In this document: positions 24,916 through 37,862 of the stretch, one piece after another | How positions within the stretch are numbered: position 1 is the first letter of the stretch | Layout: each line of letters begins with the position of its first letter | DNA from: Chamaelirium japonicum | Lineage: Eukaryota > Streptophyta > Magnoliopsida > Liliales > Melanthiaceae | Assembly (NCBI GenBank): GCA_947650365.1 | Contig: OX393552.1 | Coordinates: 52,831,428-52,895,427, forward strand | Reading direction: 5' to 3' | Length of the DNA stretch: 64,000 bases | Made by a program: the position numbers and the translations under genes | The notes under the pieces: generated by a model | Told to the model about the DNA's origin: nothing | Database searches by the model: none | Seen by the model: only the letters and a program-made list of their open reading frames with translations

Positions 24916-26243
24916 TTGGAACTTATTTGGATAAACACGTGGGTGCGTGATCATACAAATAGGTTGCAAAGAAACCAAGAGAATATTGAAGATCTTTTTG
25001 AAAATTTTTATTCTAATAGTGAGGGCCAAACCGAAATCATGCGGATCATACTAGTAGTCACGGTGACCATGGGCCGGAAGCAGGTGAGCCGAACATAGCG
25101 ATGAAAGAACCAAATATACCAACGTTAAGGGACTACCTACAGCCGTCTAGGTTTAGTACCCCATCGTGCATCATATTTCCATACAATCAGTGCCATAATT
25201 TTGAAATTAAGCCGGGAGTAATCCATTTGCTCCCTACTTTTCATGGTCTTGAATCTGAAGACCCTTATCTCCATTTAAAAGAGTTTGATGAGATTTGTGC
25301 AACCTTGCACTACCAAAATATTACTGAAGATACCATTAGGCTCAAACTTTTTCCATTCTCTCTAAAGGGAAAAGCTAAGTCATGGCTCCACTCTCTAAGA
25401 CCTAGATCAATTGCAACATGGAGAGACATTACAAGGGAATTTCTAAAGAAATTTTTTCCAACCCACAAGACCAATGCCCTTAGGAGGACAATCATGACAT
25501 TCTCCCAAAAGGAGAATGAACCATTCTTCCAATGTTGGGATAGGTACAAAGACCTCCTCCTAAAATGTCCCCACCATGGCTTTGAGACATGGAGTATAAT
25601 TGGATTTTTCTATGATGGTCTTACATCAACTATGAGACAATTAGTTGAAACCATGTGTAATGGAGAATTCTTAATGAAAAATGCTAATGAAGCCTATGAA
25701 TTCTTCGATCAATTAGCGGAAAACGCTCAAACGTGGGAAAAAGTTGAAAAGTTTGATAAGCCTAATGAGAGACAAACTCCTTCTAAGGGAGGTGTTTACC
25801 AACTTAGTGAGAACGCCGACATGAGTGCTAAGATAGCCCAACTTACAAGAAAATTAGATGCCTTGGAGTGTAAAGAGAAAAAGATTGCTAGCTTGTGCGT
25901 TATATGTGAAGACACTTCCCATAAGACTAGGGATTATCCTTCGATCCCCGCTCTCAAAGAAGCAGTGCATGAACAAGCAAGCTCTCTGAACACATTTAGA
26001 AAGCCTTTTAACAATTCTACCTACTTAGAAACGTATAATCCTAATTGGAGAAACCATCCAAATCTTAGTTGGAAACAAGGGCAATATAGTGGAAATCACA
26101 TAGGGCAGTCATCTAATCAAACTTATCAACCCTCATTAAAATCCTTGGAGGAGACCCTACAATCTTTCATGCAAGCCCAAAGTGTTACCAACCAAACCAT
26201 TATGCAAACTATCCAAAGGTTGATAGCACAGTTAGCCAACTAG
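24916..26243 (+). pseudogene. Athila-type gag (frameshifted)
   Basis: The main frame is 25101-26243 (380 aa). It holds the Ty3 capsid domain (motifs LKLFPFSLKGKAKSWL and TREFLKKFFP). A degenerate knuckle CVICEDTSHKTRDYP keeps C-X2-C and H but lacks the last cysteine. Codons for the N-terminal part lie just upstream in another frame, so a frameshift near 25050-25100 is likely. Confidence 0.8.
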
Positions 26244-26365
26244 CTAGGGACAAAGGTACATTTCCGGCTCAACCTCTTCCAAACCCTAAAGGCCAATTTG
26301 AATTAGGATCCACTAGCACTCCAAAAGACCCTAGTTCTAATCCTTCCTTTGAACAAGCTAAGTCA

Positions 26366-29300
26366 GTGACTACACTTTGGAGTGGTAGAACCATAGACAA
26401 GAGCATTAGAATCACGCCTAAAGAGACTCAAGTTAATGATAATATTGAAAATGAAGATGAACAAAACATGGTCGTTAATCCAAAATCTCACTCAATAGTA
26501 CCACCTTTTCCTTTGAGATTTCAACATGACAAGAAGTTGTTTCAAAATCAAGAGATCTTAGAAATCTTTAAGCAAGTCAAGATCAATATCCCTTTACTTG
26601 ATGCTATCAAACAAGTGCCCTCTTATGCCAAGTTTTTAAAGGATCTTTGCACTTTCAAAAGAAAACTTAATGTGCATAAGAAAGCCTTTTTGACCGAGCA
26701 AGTTAGTGCCATAATTCAAAATCGTACCCCACCCAAATACAAAGATCCAGGGTGTCCTACCATATCTTGTGTGATAGGGAACCATCATATTGGGAAAGCA
26801 TTGCTTGACCTTGGGGCTAGTGTGAATCGTTTACCTTTTTCGGTTTATGAACAACTAGGTCTTGGCGAGTTGAAGCCAGCACATATGACCCTACAACTTG
26901 CGGATCGGTCTGTTAAGGTCCCAAGAGGCATAGTAGAGGATGTTTTAGTCTAAGTGGATAAGGTTTGTTTTCTGGTAGACTTTATTGTTTTGGATACCCA
27001 GCCGGTGCAAAATTTAAGCAACCAAATTCCTGTCATTTTGGGTAGACCATTTCTTGCTACATCAAATGCTTTAATTAATTATAGAAATGGTGTTATGAAA
27101 TTGTCTTTTGGAAATATGACTGTTGAATTAAATATTTTTAATTCTAGCAAGCTTCCTAATGAGCATGATGATATCCAAGAAGTGAATATGATCGATACAA
27201 TTCTCAAAGATAATCTCTCTCACATAACTAGTACGGATCCGTTAGAGATTTTCTTAGCCCTCTTTAAGGAACTTGATGATGATGATGAATTTGTTAGAGA
27301 GGTGAATTCTCTTTTAGACTCTATAACTCTATTGGACACTAATAAGTGGAAATCTAGATTTGAATCGTTGCCTATTAATGAGAACAAACCTCTTCCATCA
27401 TCCATAATGTTTCCCAAACTTGATCTCAAACCATTACCTTCTGAGCTCAAATATGCTTACTTGGGTCAAGAGAAAACATTTCCAATGATCATATCATCTG
27501 AAATTACAATGGATCAAGAAACTAGACTTTTAGACATCCTTAGAGAACATAAGTCAGCCTTAGGTTGGACCATAGCAGACATAAAGGGAATCAACCCTGC
27601 CATTTGCATACATCGGATTCATCTTGATGATAATACTAAACCTACCCGAGAAGGGTAAAGAAGATTGAATCCAAATATGAAAGATGTGGTTAGGGCTGAG
27701 GTTCTAAAACTCTTAGATGTGGGGATTATCTATCCTATCTCGGATAGCCAATGGGTGAGTCCAACACAAGTCGTTCCTAAGAAATCTGGGATAACGATAG
27801 TTCAAAATGAGCATAATGATTTAGTTCCAACTTGGCAAACCACCGGTTGGAGAATGTGTATTGACTATCGAAAATTGAATTCGGTCACAAAGAAAGATCA
27901 CTTTCCTTTACCATTCATTGATCAAATACTTGAGAGATTAGCTAGTCATAGTTTTTATTACTTTTTGGAAGGTTATTCAGGATATAATCAAATAGAGATT
28001 GCTCCTGAAGACCAAGAGAAGACTACCTTTACATGCCCCTTTGGAACCTTTGCATATAGGCGCATGCCATTTGGCTTGTGTAATGCTCCAGCTACTTTCC
28101 AAAGGTTCATGTTAAGTATCTTCTCCGATATGGTTGAAACATTTTTAGAAGTCTTCATGGATGACTTCTCTATTTTTGGAAATACTTTTGATGAATGCTT
28201 ACCTTTACATGCCCCTTTGGAACCTTTGCATATAGGCGCATGCCATTTGGCTTGTGTAATGCTCCAGCTACTTTCCAAAGGTGTATGTTAAGTATCTTCT
28301 CCGATATGGTTGAAACATTTTTAGAAGTCTTCATCGATGATTTCTCTATTTTTGGAAATACTTTTGATGAATGCTTGTAATATTTAAGAATGGTTTTGAT
28401 CCGATGTGAAGAAAAAAACTTAGTGCTTAATTGGGAGAAATGTCATTTTATGGTATTAAAAGGAATCGTTTTAGGTCACATTGTCTCATCTCGATTCTAT
28501 AGAAGATTCATTAAAGACTTTAGCAAAATATCGAGACCCCTATGCAATCTTCTTGCTAAGGAAAATCCTTTCAATTTTGATGAAGATTGCAAATAAGCTT
28601 TCGAAAAGCTAAAGACCATATTAACTACGGCACCAATCATTCAAGCACCAGATTGGACTTTACCCTTTGAGATAATGTGTGATGCTAGTGACTATGCTGT
28701 AGGAGCAGTCTTAGGGCAACAAAGGGAAAGACTACACCATGTCATTTATTATGCTAGCAGGACCTTAAATGATGCCCAACTTAATTATTCAACAATAGAG
28801 AAAGGGTTGCTAGCCGTAGTCTTTGCCTTGGATAAATTTAGATCTTATTTGGTTGGATCCAAAGTAATTATTTTTACAGATCGATCATGCAGCTTTAAAA
28901 TATCTTCTCTCTAAGAAAGATGCTAAGCCTAAGCTTATTAGGTGGATCCTCTTGCTACAAGAATTTAACTTAAAAATCAGAGACAAAAAAGGCTCTGAAA
29001 ATATTGTAGCAGACCATCTATCTAGACTTACTCTTGAGACCTATTTTGAGAATACTCCCATAAATAAAATCTTTCCCGATGAACAATTATTTCAAATCTC
29101 TCACACGCCTTGGTATGCTGACATAGCAAATTACTTGGTTACAGGTCATATTCCATCACATTGGAACAAACAAGATAAAAGAAAATTTTATTCCGAGGTA
29201 AATAAATTCTTCTGGAATGATCCATATCTATTTAAATATTGCCCAGATCAAATAATTCGGAGATATGTGCCTGAATATGAACATTATTCTGTTTTAGCTT

Positions 29301-30403
29301 TTTGTCACTCTGGTGCTTGTGGAGGCCACTTTTCTGCAAAGAAGACGGCTTTCAAGATTTTATAATGCGGCTTTTATTGGCCTTCTATATTTAAAGATGC
29401 CTACACCTTTTGTAAAACTTGTGATAGATGCCAAAAGTTAGGGAACATTTGTCATAGAAATATGATGCCCCTAAACCCAATCCTTATTGTGGAGATATTC
29501 AATGTTTGGGGCATTGATTTCATAGGTCCTTTCCCTCCCTCTTTTGGCTATCTATATATTCTAGTTGTTGTAGACTATGTTTCTAAATGGATAGAAGCCA
29601 TACCATGCAAAGAGAATAACCACAGGGTTGTCCTTAGGTTTTTAAAAGAAAATATTTTTTCTAGGTTTGGAAACCTTAGGGCCATCATTAGTGATGGGGG
29701 GAAGCATTTCTGTAATAGGTCATTTGAGAATCTAATGCATAAGTATGGGATCACGCATAAAGTTGCCATCCCCTATCACCCACAAACAAGTGGGCAAGTC
29801 GAAGTCTCTAATCGAGAGATCAAGAATATCTTGCAAAAGACTGTTAACCCAGACCGCAAAGATTGGTCCTTGAGACTATCTGATGCATTATGGACATATA
29901 GGACTACATTTAAAACTCCTTTAGGGATGTCTCCTTATTGTTTAATTTTTGGGATAGCTTGTCACTTACCAGTTGAGCTTAAGCATAAAGCCTATTGGGC
30001 CATCAAGACACTCAACTTCCACCTAGACCAAGCCGGAGTTCAAAGGAAACTCCAACTTAATGAGTTGGATGAAATTCGAAATGACTCATATGAAAATGCT
30101 AAAATCTATAAGAATCGGATGAAGATTTTTCATGATAAATATATTCTCCGAAAGTCATTCCAACCAGGAGACAAGGTCTTACTTTATAATTCTCGATTGC
30201 ACCTTCTTCCTGGTAAGCTTAAGCCCAGGTGGAGTGGACCCTTCATAGTGAAGACTGTTTCTCTTTATGGCGCAGTAGAAATAGAGAATCCCAAGAATGG
30301 AAACATGTTCACAGTCAATGGCCAGAGATTGAAACAATATTTGGAAAATGCTTCCACAGAAACGATTTCCATACTCTTGGAAAATCCGGTCTATCAGGAT
30401 TAG
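26366..30403 (+). pseudogene. Athila-type pol: protease, RT, RNase H, integrase (decayed)
   Basis: Domains in order: protease with LLDLGASVNRLP (26800-26840) and VILGRPFLA (27040); an in-frame TAA at 26951; RT from about 27660 (WRMCIDYRKLNSVTKKDHFP, then FMDDF), stopped at 27656-27658; RNase H from about 28660 (CDASDYAVGAVLG; late motif [11 protein letters not shown]); integrase zinc region ([11 protein letters not shown], 29418-29452) and catalytic core at 29500-29850 with [17 protein letters not shown] and the E of [10 protein letters not shown]. Damage includes a 176-bp tandem duplication in RT, loss of the stretch between GHIVSSR and FYRRFIKDF (near 28500), and stops at 28596, 28914 and 29365. 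No env-like frame follows. Confidence 0.88.
28025..28376 (+). repeat. 176-bp tandem duplication within the Athila RT
   Basis: ACCTTTACATGCCCC... at 28025-28200 repeats at 28201-28376 with few changes. The unit spans the RT palm motif (FMDDF in copy 1, FIDDF in copy 2). Since 176 is not a multiple of three, it also shifts the frame. Confidence 0.95.
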
Positions 30404-30870
<467 letters not shown>

Positions 30871-31869
30871 TGATAAAGCTCAATTTTGTGCTTTAAATCC
30901 TAAAGTTCAAGAAAGCATAATTTATATTTTTCGTTATCAATAGCGCATATTGCATAAACTTTTAGACACCTTGCCTTTGTTCTTATTATGCATACTTTTA
31001 TTTGTAGGTGTGTGGTTGCGGCTCAACTCGGACTAGGCAAGCACAAATCGGCATGAGGTCGACCATCACTTAGCAATCAAATCGGGCGACACACCTACAC
31101 GTCGGCACATGAATATTATGGTAGGACTACTCGAATCAGCCTGATCCAAAGCTCGGTTGTAGTTCCTAGTGAACACAGTATCTAGGTACAGTTGAGTAAT
31201 GAGAAAAGACTGATTATGAAGTCATTTTCTTCTGCCATGCAATTTGGTGCGTGGCTATGATCGACTTGGGCGCACAGTTGTCGGCAAACAAAGATTGGAA
31301 CACTTGGATGTAACTTCGTACCAACTGATAGCAATTCAGCAATTGCTTAACTCAAATAGAAGTACGTTGCAGCACTTAAGAGAGGAAGTAGTGCACTCCG
31401 GTTGGGACTCATGCACTAGCTAGACGTGCCATACAGTGGGTGCATCCAAACCCAATTCAATTCAAAGCAATACAAAATGATGGACCACTGCTGCATTGGA
31501 GTCAAAACAGCCCACTTTCGGTGATGACTTGGTGAACATTTGAAGGCACTCACTTAGCATCAAATTCCACACAAAGCAACAGCTTCTAAAATGACATTAA
31601 ATATCATCAAGAGTAATACAACAGCAAACAGCTTCATGACCTCTTTCCTTCCTTGGATTTGATCTAAGCCATCACGTCAAAGCAAGTCTCAATTCAATGC
31701 ATTGAATGTTAGCTACACAAAGAATCCTGAAGGTATTACTCTTAAAGTCACCCAAGCATACAAAAGAGAATTCAAATTTCCATGGGCAACCACAATGGCT
31801 AGAGAATCCCATTATCCATGGAAGCATTCAATGCCATGAAGAGTTTCCATTTCAAGCATAAACAGCAGC
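30871..31869 (+). mobile_element. Athila 3' LTR, left part
   Basis: Starts TGATAAAGCTC and follows the 5' LTR until AACAGCAGC, where element C1 enters. It resumes at 40223. Confidence 0.92.
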
Positions 31870-32486
31870 TGTGGGGGAAAATTTCCGAGCCGCCTTGATC
31901 GAGAATCCCACCCCACAGCCTTGATTGAATTGGATTGTTTGTAGAGTTAGAGATTAGAAAGTTGAGAAGGAGAGAGATGACACATGGAGTTGTTGTCGAA
32001 GTTCGGTCTTACGACCTACGTCTCCGGGCGAGAGGTGCCACCTGATCTTCACTATAATATGAATATAAAGGGTTGAGCGTTCTCTCGACAGGCCGAGAGA
32101 AGCTTTTTACAGTGGGGGTTGCACGGAGCAACAAGAAAAGAAACTAGGAGGGGAGAAGTAAGCTCTTGCACTTGCTCTGGATCTGGAATCCCTCTTCCTC
32201 TGATCGAATGACCAACCCCTATCCTGGATGCCTTGGGGGTCCTTTTATAGCGTAGGCACATGCCCGATATGGCAGTGATGACGTGGCGCTGATGATGTGG
32301 TACTGGTTCTGGGCCTCCTTGCTGGGCCCTTATTGGGCCGTTGTTCGGGCCCAATAAGGGGGAGGGCTTGATTTGCGAGCCCCGGCCCGTAGAGTGGGCC
32401 CATGAACCCGGGCGGGCTTACCCACTTGGGCCGTTGCGCGGGCCCATGCCGCTCTGATCCGGTCCGGTATAATTTTTGCACCCACA
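31870..32486 (-). mobile_element. 3' LTR of element C1 (617 bp)
   Basis: On the plus strand it starts TGTGGGGGAAAATTTCC and ends TTGCACCCACA. A TATA box on the minus strand (CTATAAAAGG, complement of 32241-32250) is present in both C1 copies and in C2. Confidence 0.93.
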
Positions 32487-32599
32487 GTTACCCCCTCCCA
32501 GTCGGGTCAGGACCCCCTGGGTCGGCTGGGATTCCAGGGTGCAAACGCCTTAGGATCCTGGCATGGTTGGCAAGGGCCGTCGGTGCCGCGGTTCGTATT

Positions 32600-32900
32600 A
32601 GCATAGTCTCCTTCTGCCGATGCCGAGACCCTTTTGGCGCGAGCCAAAAAGTCTCGGTTTTGCAAGGGGGCGTTTCCGAAAAAGCAGTGTGTTTTTCGAC
32701 CGAGTGGATACCGAGGGGGTACCGAGAGGATACCGAGAGGGTACCGAGTCCCTTTTGGTGCAAGCCAAAAAGTCTCGGTTTTGCAAGGGTGTGTTTCCGA
32801 AAAAGCAGTGTGTTTTCCGACCGAGTGGATACCGAGGGGGTACCGAGAGGATACCGAGAGGGTACCGAGACACTTCTCCTTTTTCCAAACTGAGAGAATA
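32600..32900. repeat. Short CCGAG-containing repeats of C1
   Basis: Tandem GATACCGAG/GGTACCGAG units, plus two copies of a block containing GCCAAAAAGTCTCGGTTTTG. The same block occurs in C2 at 60838-61150. Confidence 0.85.
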
Positions 32901-32939
32901 CCGAGCCGCATGTCCGTGATGATCGTTGGTCCGTGCTTT

Positions 32940-33180
32940 TCGGTGTGAGCAGCTCTCTCTTTCCTTTCTCTCTCTCTCTCTCCTCTTCAGCTTTCATTCA
33001 CGTGAGGATGCAGCTACCCGCTCTCTCTTTCCTTTCTCTTTCTCTCTTTCCTCTTTGGCTTCTCTCTTTCCTTCTCTGTTTTTCATTCATGTGAGAGAGA
33101 GAGCAGCGTCCCTCTCTCTCTCTTTCCTTTCTCTCTCTCTCTCTCTTTCCTTTCTGCTCTGGCCGCTTGTGCATAGGGGA
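32940..33180. repeat. CT-rich block of C1
   Basis: TCTCTCTTTCCTTTCTCTC-type tracts with TTCATTCACGTGAG at their edges. The C2 counterpart is a cleaner tandem array at 61317-61500. This block forms one edge of the variable-insert zone. Confidence 0.8.
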
Positions 33181-33268
33181 CACTAGAATTTTTCAAAGGA
33201 GGGAGGTAATCAACATGGGCAGAACCCAAACCTCGGTCGGTCATATCTCCAAAACTTCTGCCTGCTCC

Positions 33269-34548
33269 TCAGGCACCGGTGACCACCTCCGCCTGCTTTT
33301 CGAGGCCGGGTTCATGACGGCCGCCCCACGAGTCGCCCGCCGCCGTGGTTAGAAGCGGCCACAACTGGTGCAGCCTCTGCCTCCTCGACCTCCTCACCAC
33401 CGTCCTCGTGTGCAGCCGCAGTAGCCCGTTGAGGGCCTTGAGGTAGTTGCTCGAGTCGTGGTCTCGGAGGATCGTACCCTCCGAACCATAGGCCGTCGGA
33501 TCACTCAGTGTCTCGAGTGGGTGGGGCGAATTGAGGAAGGCTCTCAATGCGCTGCCCGCACCACCTCCGCCGCCACCGCCGCCTTGCTGGTCCAACGCAT
33601 AGAGCGCGGCCCCGGAGGGCAGCAAGGGGTGCGGTAGGGACGACTTGTCGTTGGGTTGGAGTATGTAAAGCTGCCCCAACGGAGAATACAATAGCTTATC
33701 ATTGTTGAGACGAGGCTAAGATCTGAAGGCGGCGTTGAGGCGCTTGAGGACGACGGCGACGTGGTTGGGGTAGTTGCACGAGAATGCCCGGGGGACGATG
33801 TCCCGGTGCATCACCACGGAGCAGACGTGGCCCTCGTCGAGCCCCAGCTCATGGAGGACACGATCGCCACCGCAGAAAACGGTAGGGGAACCGAAGGTGA
33901 CGACGGGGAGGACGGCGAGGGAGCAGACGGCGTGCCGGGCCAGGAGCATGAGGCTGACGAGGAGGGATAGGCTGCCGCCGAGCGGGTGGCCCGTGAACCG
34001 GAGCCTGGCCCGGTCACCGTGCAGGCTCAGGTGGGCCTAGATCTCCGGCATGAACAGCTCGTATATGCCCTTGGCCGCCTCGTAGATCCCCCGGTGGACC
34101 AGCACCTCCGTTCCCTCGAATCTGGTTGGTTCAAAGAAGAGGTTGGCTTGCCAGGAAGCCAGCGAGTCGGATCCCTGGATGACAAAGCAGCGAGTGCAGG
34201 TGCTCGGCTCGTCGCAGATGAACCACTCGCACGGCGAGGAATGAAGGGACTGGAGATCCTTCGCCGCCTCCTGCCTCGCACCCTCTTCCGCCGCCACTAC
34301 GGCGGTCATCGTTGACGCCGCGACGTAAGCGGCCACATCAGATTTGTACAGCCTGCCAGGAGCCGTCAGCGCCGCGGGCCCTCCCTCCGAGCCGCCGCCG
34401 ATTGACCCCGTGGTGTCGTCCCCATTGAGCCCCGCGGGGCAATAACCGGGTCCTTCGCCGGGGGACAGGAGGCCCTTGGCGCGAGAGTAGATGTAGGAGG
34501 CGGCCGATGCGGCGATCTCGTACGCGACGGACGGCTAGAACGGACGCC
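33269..34548 (-). pseudogene. Captured class-3 lipase fragment (plastid-lipase-like), inactivated
   Basis: Read from 34548 down, one frame gives protein resembling the C-terminal ~60% of plant plastid phospholipase A1/DAD1-like class-3 lipases. Segments include [110 protein letters not shown] and YGSEGT. The nucleophile elbow GHSLGG reads GHPLGG (serine codon to CCG), and in-frame TAG stops lie at 34037-34039 and 33716-33718, so it cannot make an active lipase. No intron interrupts about 420 codons, consistent with capture from a spliced transcript (inference; the donor gene's introns are not known here). The fragment has the same strand as C1. The segment 34549-34833 beside it is unassigned. 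Confidence 0.85.
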
Positions 34549-34833
34549 CCTTCTCGGATCCCGCAGCTAATGCGTGATCTGGCTCGCCACGCTCTGGCGG
34601 TGGGCGGGTCGAATCTCTCTCGAGCTTCGCCTTGTTCGCCTCCGACTTCTTCGCCAATGAGGAGGTCACTAGCCGGAGTCGAACTTCTCCCTTCTTCTTC
34701 GTCCGTCTATGATCATTGTGCCGATCGAGACGAGCACGCGGGAGACTTGGCGAGAGGAACACGCGAGAGGGGGGGAGGAGTTGGCTCTCTCTCCTGTTCG
34801 TCATAACCAACCGGAAGGAGGTCGCACGCAGTG

Positions 34834-35400
34834 GTCGTCATCGTCGCTGCGTGACGAATTACATGAGGAGGATGCGCGGGAGGGTGTTTGGTTCATTCGA
34901 CCCCCTATTCCCATTATGATCGGTTGTCGCCAAGAGCACCTACGCACGGGCCGGGAGAGGTGCGAGTTCTTTTTTCATACCCGGCGCTCAGCCTGCTACG
35001 AGTTAGGCGCGTAACGAATCAAATTGAGGGCTTGAGCATACCCGTCATTACCGTGTAATTATTCTGATGCTAATCTTCGAAGAAAAAGACCTTGAGACCT
35101 TCTGATAGTCATAACTTTTCATACGCATGTCGGATGAATGCGTATAAGTTGTCGTTGTGTAGGCATCGAAAAAACGGTCAAAGTGGACGTGAAACATTGT
35201 TCGCCTTGATGTGTAACTTTTATGGTATTCACCTTTATAGAGAGATGACTCTTAAGAACGCGCCGGCCAGGTTTTAGGCTAGCGTCTTAAAGATGTCTCG
35301 GCACACGGTAACTCATCCGTTCTGTCCGACACCCAACTGCACCTAGTTACTGTGTTCACTAGGGACTGCAGTCGGGCCCAGTGATGACGCAACAGTTACC
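34834..35400. other. Conserved non-coding block shared by C1 and C2
   Basis: Begins GTGACGAATTACATGAGGAG and corresponds to 62376-63110 of C2, including CCTATTCCCATT and GATCGGTTGTCGCCAAGAGC. C2 holds an extra internal duplication of the TCATACGC...GTCGGATGAA segment. It marks the upstream edge of the variable insert in both copies. Confidence 0.85.
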
Positions 35401-35544
35401 GCGTGCTCACCCTTGATGAGAGTGGGGATTTTTTTTTTTGTGAAGTTTGTACAAGCAAATCAATAGGTTTGGATGAGATGCTATCCAACCGACCCAATGG
35501 AAGATAGCTCTTTGTCTTTGAATAATCATTGTGTGTGGATGACA

Positions 35545-36250
35545 CCGAGCACCCCCCCTCTCGGTTTTCTGACGAAACCAAGGGGTGGGATGATATTGAT
35601 GCCGTACACCCCCCCTCTCGGTTTTATGTCGAAACCGAGAGCCCGCCGTCACCCCCTCCCTACTCGGTTTTTAGTGCAAAACCGAGGAGTGAGACGCTGA
35701 TGGTATGCCGTCGCCCCTTCCCCACTCGGTTTTTGTACGAAACCGAGGGGGGAGCTGCTCGTTGATGCCGACACACACCCCTTCTCAGTTTTCTGACGAA
35801 ACCGAGGGGTGTGCTGCTGATGGTGTGTCGTCACCCCCTTCCCACTCGGTTTTTGTGCGAAACCGAGGGGGGGCTGCTTGTTAATGCCAACACACACCCC
35901 CTCTCGGTTTTCTGACGAAACCGAGGGGTGTGCTAATGGTGTGCCGTCACCCCCTCCTCACTCGATTTTTGTGCGAAACCGAGGGAGGGTTGCTTGTTGA
36001 TGCCGACACACACCCCCTCTCGGTTTTCTGACAAAACCGAGGGGTGTGCTGATGGTGTGCCGTCACCCCCTCCCCACTCGGTTTTTGTGCGAAACCGAGG
36101 GAGGGTTGCTTGTTGATGCCGACACACGCCCCCTCTCGGTTTTCTAACGAAACCGAGGGGTGTGCTGCTGATGGTGTGTCGTCACCCCTTTCCCACTTGG
36201 TTTTTGTGCGAAACCGAGGGGGGGCTGCTTGTTGATGCCGACACCCCATT
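35545..36250. repeat. About 118-bp tandem repeats with CTCGGTTTT/AAACCGAG palindromes (C1)
   Basis: Units contain CACCCCCTCTCGGTTTTCTG, then ACGAAACCGAGGGGTGTGCTG and ACTCGGTTTTTGTGCGAAAC, repeated about five to six times. Each carries two hairpin-forming CGGTTT...AAACCG pairs. The same array lies in C2 at 63285-63635. Confidence 0.9.
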
Positions 36251-36649
36251 ATTGGGGCTGCTAGAAGAGGCCAAAAAGTGTCGGTATTGAAAATAGTGTG
36301 TTTTTCAAATTTCAGCCCCATTTGAAACCGAAACTTTTTCGGTAAAACACTGGTGCGCAGGGACGTCGGCGAGGGACAATGCTATATTTGAGGGGGCTTC
36401 TTAGAGATAATCTAGGATGACGCCGCATGATGGCCAGCCAGTCTTCATCCAATGTACTACCGCACCTGGTTACTGTATTCGCTAGGTACTACAGTCGCGT
36501 GAGGGTGTTGACTTGGCCAGGATCAAGGAAGCACCATTTTATCCAATGTTATCCACCGTCGACTGCACCAGTGTGGAGACACGCACTGACAGAGTTAGAC
36601 CAGCCACTGACCGAGTCGCCTCGGATAAATATAGTTGATAGTTTATCTT
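36251..36649. other. C1 internal spacer
   Basis: Non-coding sequence between the two repeat arrays. Nothing else recognised. Confidence 0.5.
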
Positions 36650-37640
36650 AACCTGGATTGTCAGGAGCATTTTTATCTGACTTTCGCCTTGAAAGGGCGT
36701 AGTTGAATTGCCTTCGAGCTTCCGACTTGAATGGATGGAATCGAAGGTCTTTGGTTGACCTGGGTTACCAGGAGCTTTTTACCGGACTTTAGCCTCGAGA
36801 GGGCGTAGCCGAATTGCCTTCGAGCTTCCGACTTGAACGGGCGGAATCGAAGGTCTTTGGTTGACCTGGATTGCCAGGAGCCTTTTATCGGACTTTAGCC
36901 TCGAGAGGGCGTAGCCGAATTGCCTTCAAGCCTCCGACTTGAATGGGCGGAATCGAAGGTCTTTGATTGACCTGGGTTGCCAGGAGCCTTTTTATCGGAC
37001 TTTTGCCTTGAAAGGGCGTAGCCGAATTGCCTTCGAGCTTCCGACTTGAATGGGCGGAATCGAAGGTCTTTGGTTGACTTGGGTTGCCAGGAGCCTTTTT
37101 ATCGGACTTTTGCCTTGAAAGGGCGTAGCCGAATTGCCTTTGAGCTTCCGACTTGAATGGGCGGAATCGAAGGTCTTTGGTTGACCTGGGTTGCCAGGAG
37201 CCTTTTTATCGGACTTTAGCCTCGAGAGAGCGTAGCCGAATTGCCTTCGAGCTTCCGACTTGAATGGGCGGAATCGAAGGTCTTTGGTTGAACTGGGTTA
37301 CCAGGAGCCTTTTTATCGGACTTTAGCCTCGAGAGGGCGTAGCCGACTTACCTTCGAGCTTTCGACTTGAATGGGCGGAATCGAAGGTTTTTGGTTGACC
37401 TGGGTTACCAGGAGCCTTTTTATCGGACTTTAGCCTCGAGAGGGCGTAGCCGAATTGCTTTCGAGCTGCCGACTTGAATGGGCGGCATCGAAGGTCTTCG
37501 GTTGACCTGGGTTGCCAGGAACCTTTTTATCGAACTTTAGCCTCGAGAGGGCGTAGCCGAATTACCTTCGAGCTTCCGACTTGAATGGGCGGAATCGAAG
37601 GTCTTCGGTTGACCTGGGTTGCCAGGAACCTTTTTTTTTT
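36650..37640. repeat. About 107-bp tandem array (about nine units) in C1
   Basis: Units contain TGACCTGGGTTGCCAGGAGC, TTATCGGACTTTAGCCTCGA and GGGCGGAATCGAAGGTC, with spacing 106-107 bp (for example 36761, 36867, 36973, 37080, 37187). The array is just downstream of gag in the element's own direction and is absent from C2. Confidence 0.95.
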
Positions 37641-37862
37641 TGCCTTAACATGGTGGAATCGAACTTCGAGAGATTTGATTTTGAGAAAAAAGAGGTACTT
37701 TATTGATACAACAAAGTAGCGGTTACACTTTTTCAGAAGTTGCCCAGCGGACGTTACGATTATGCATCCATGTATTACATTGACTTTTTTTCTCCACTGC
37801 TGCTGCCTTTCCTACTCTCGACCTGGTTCTTTATTAGCGAGGTAGCCATCGAGCCGCCCTTC

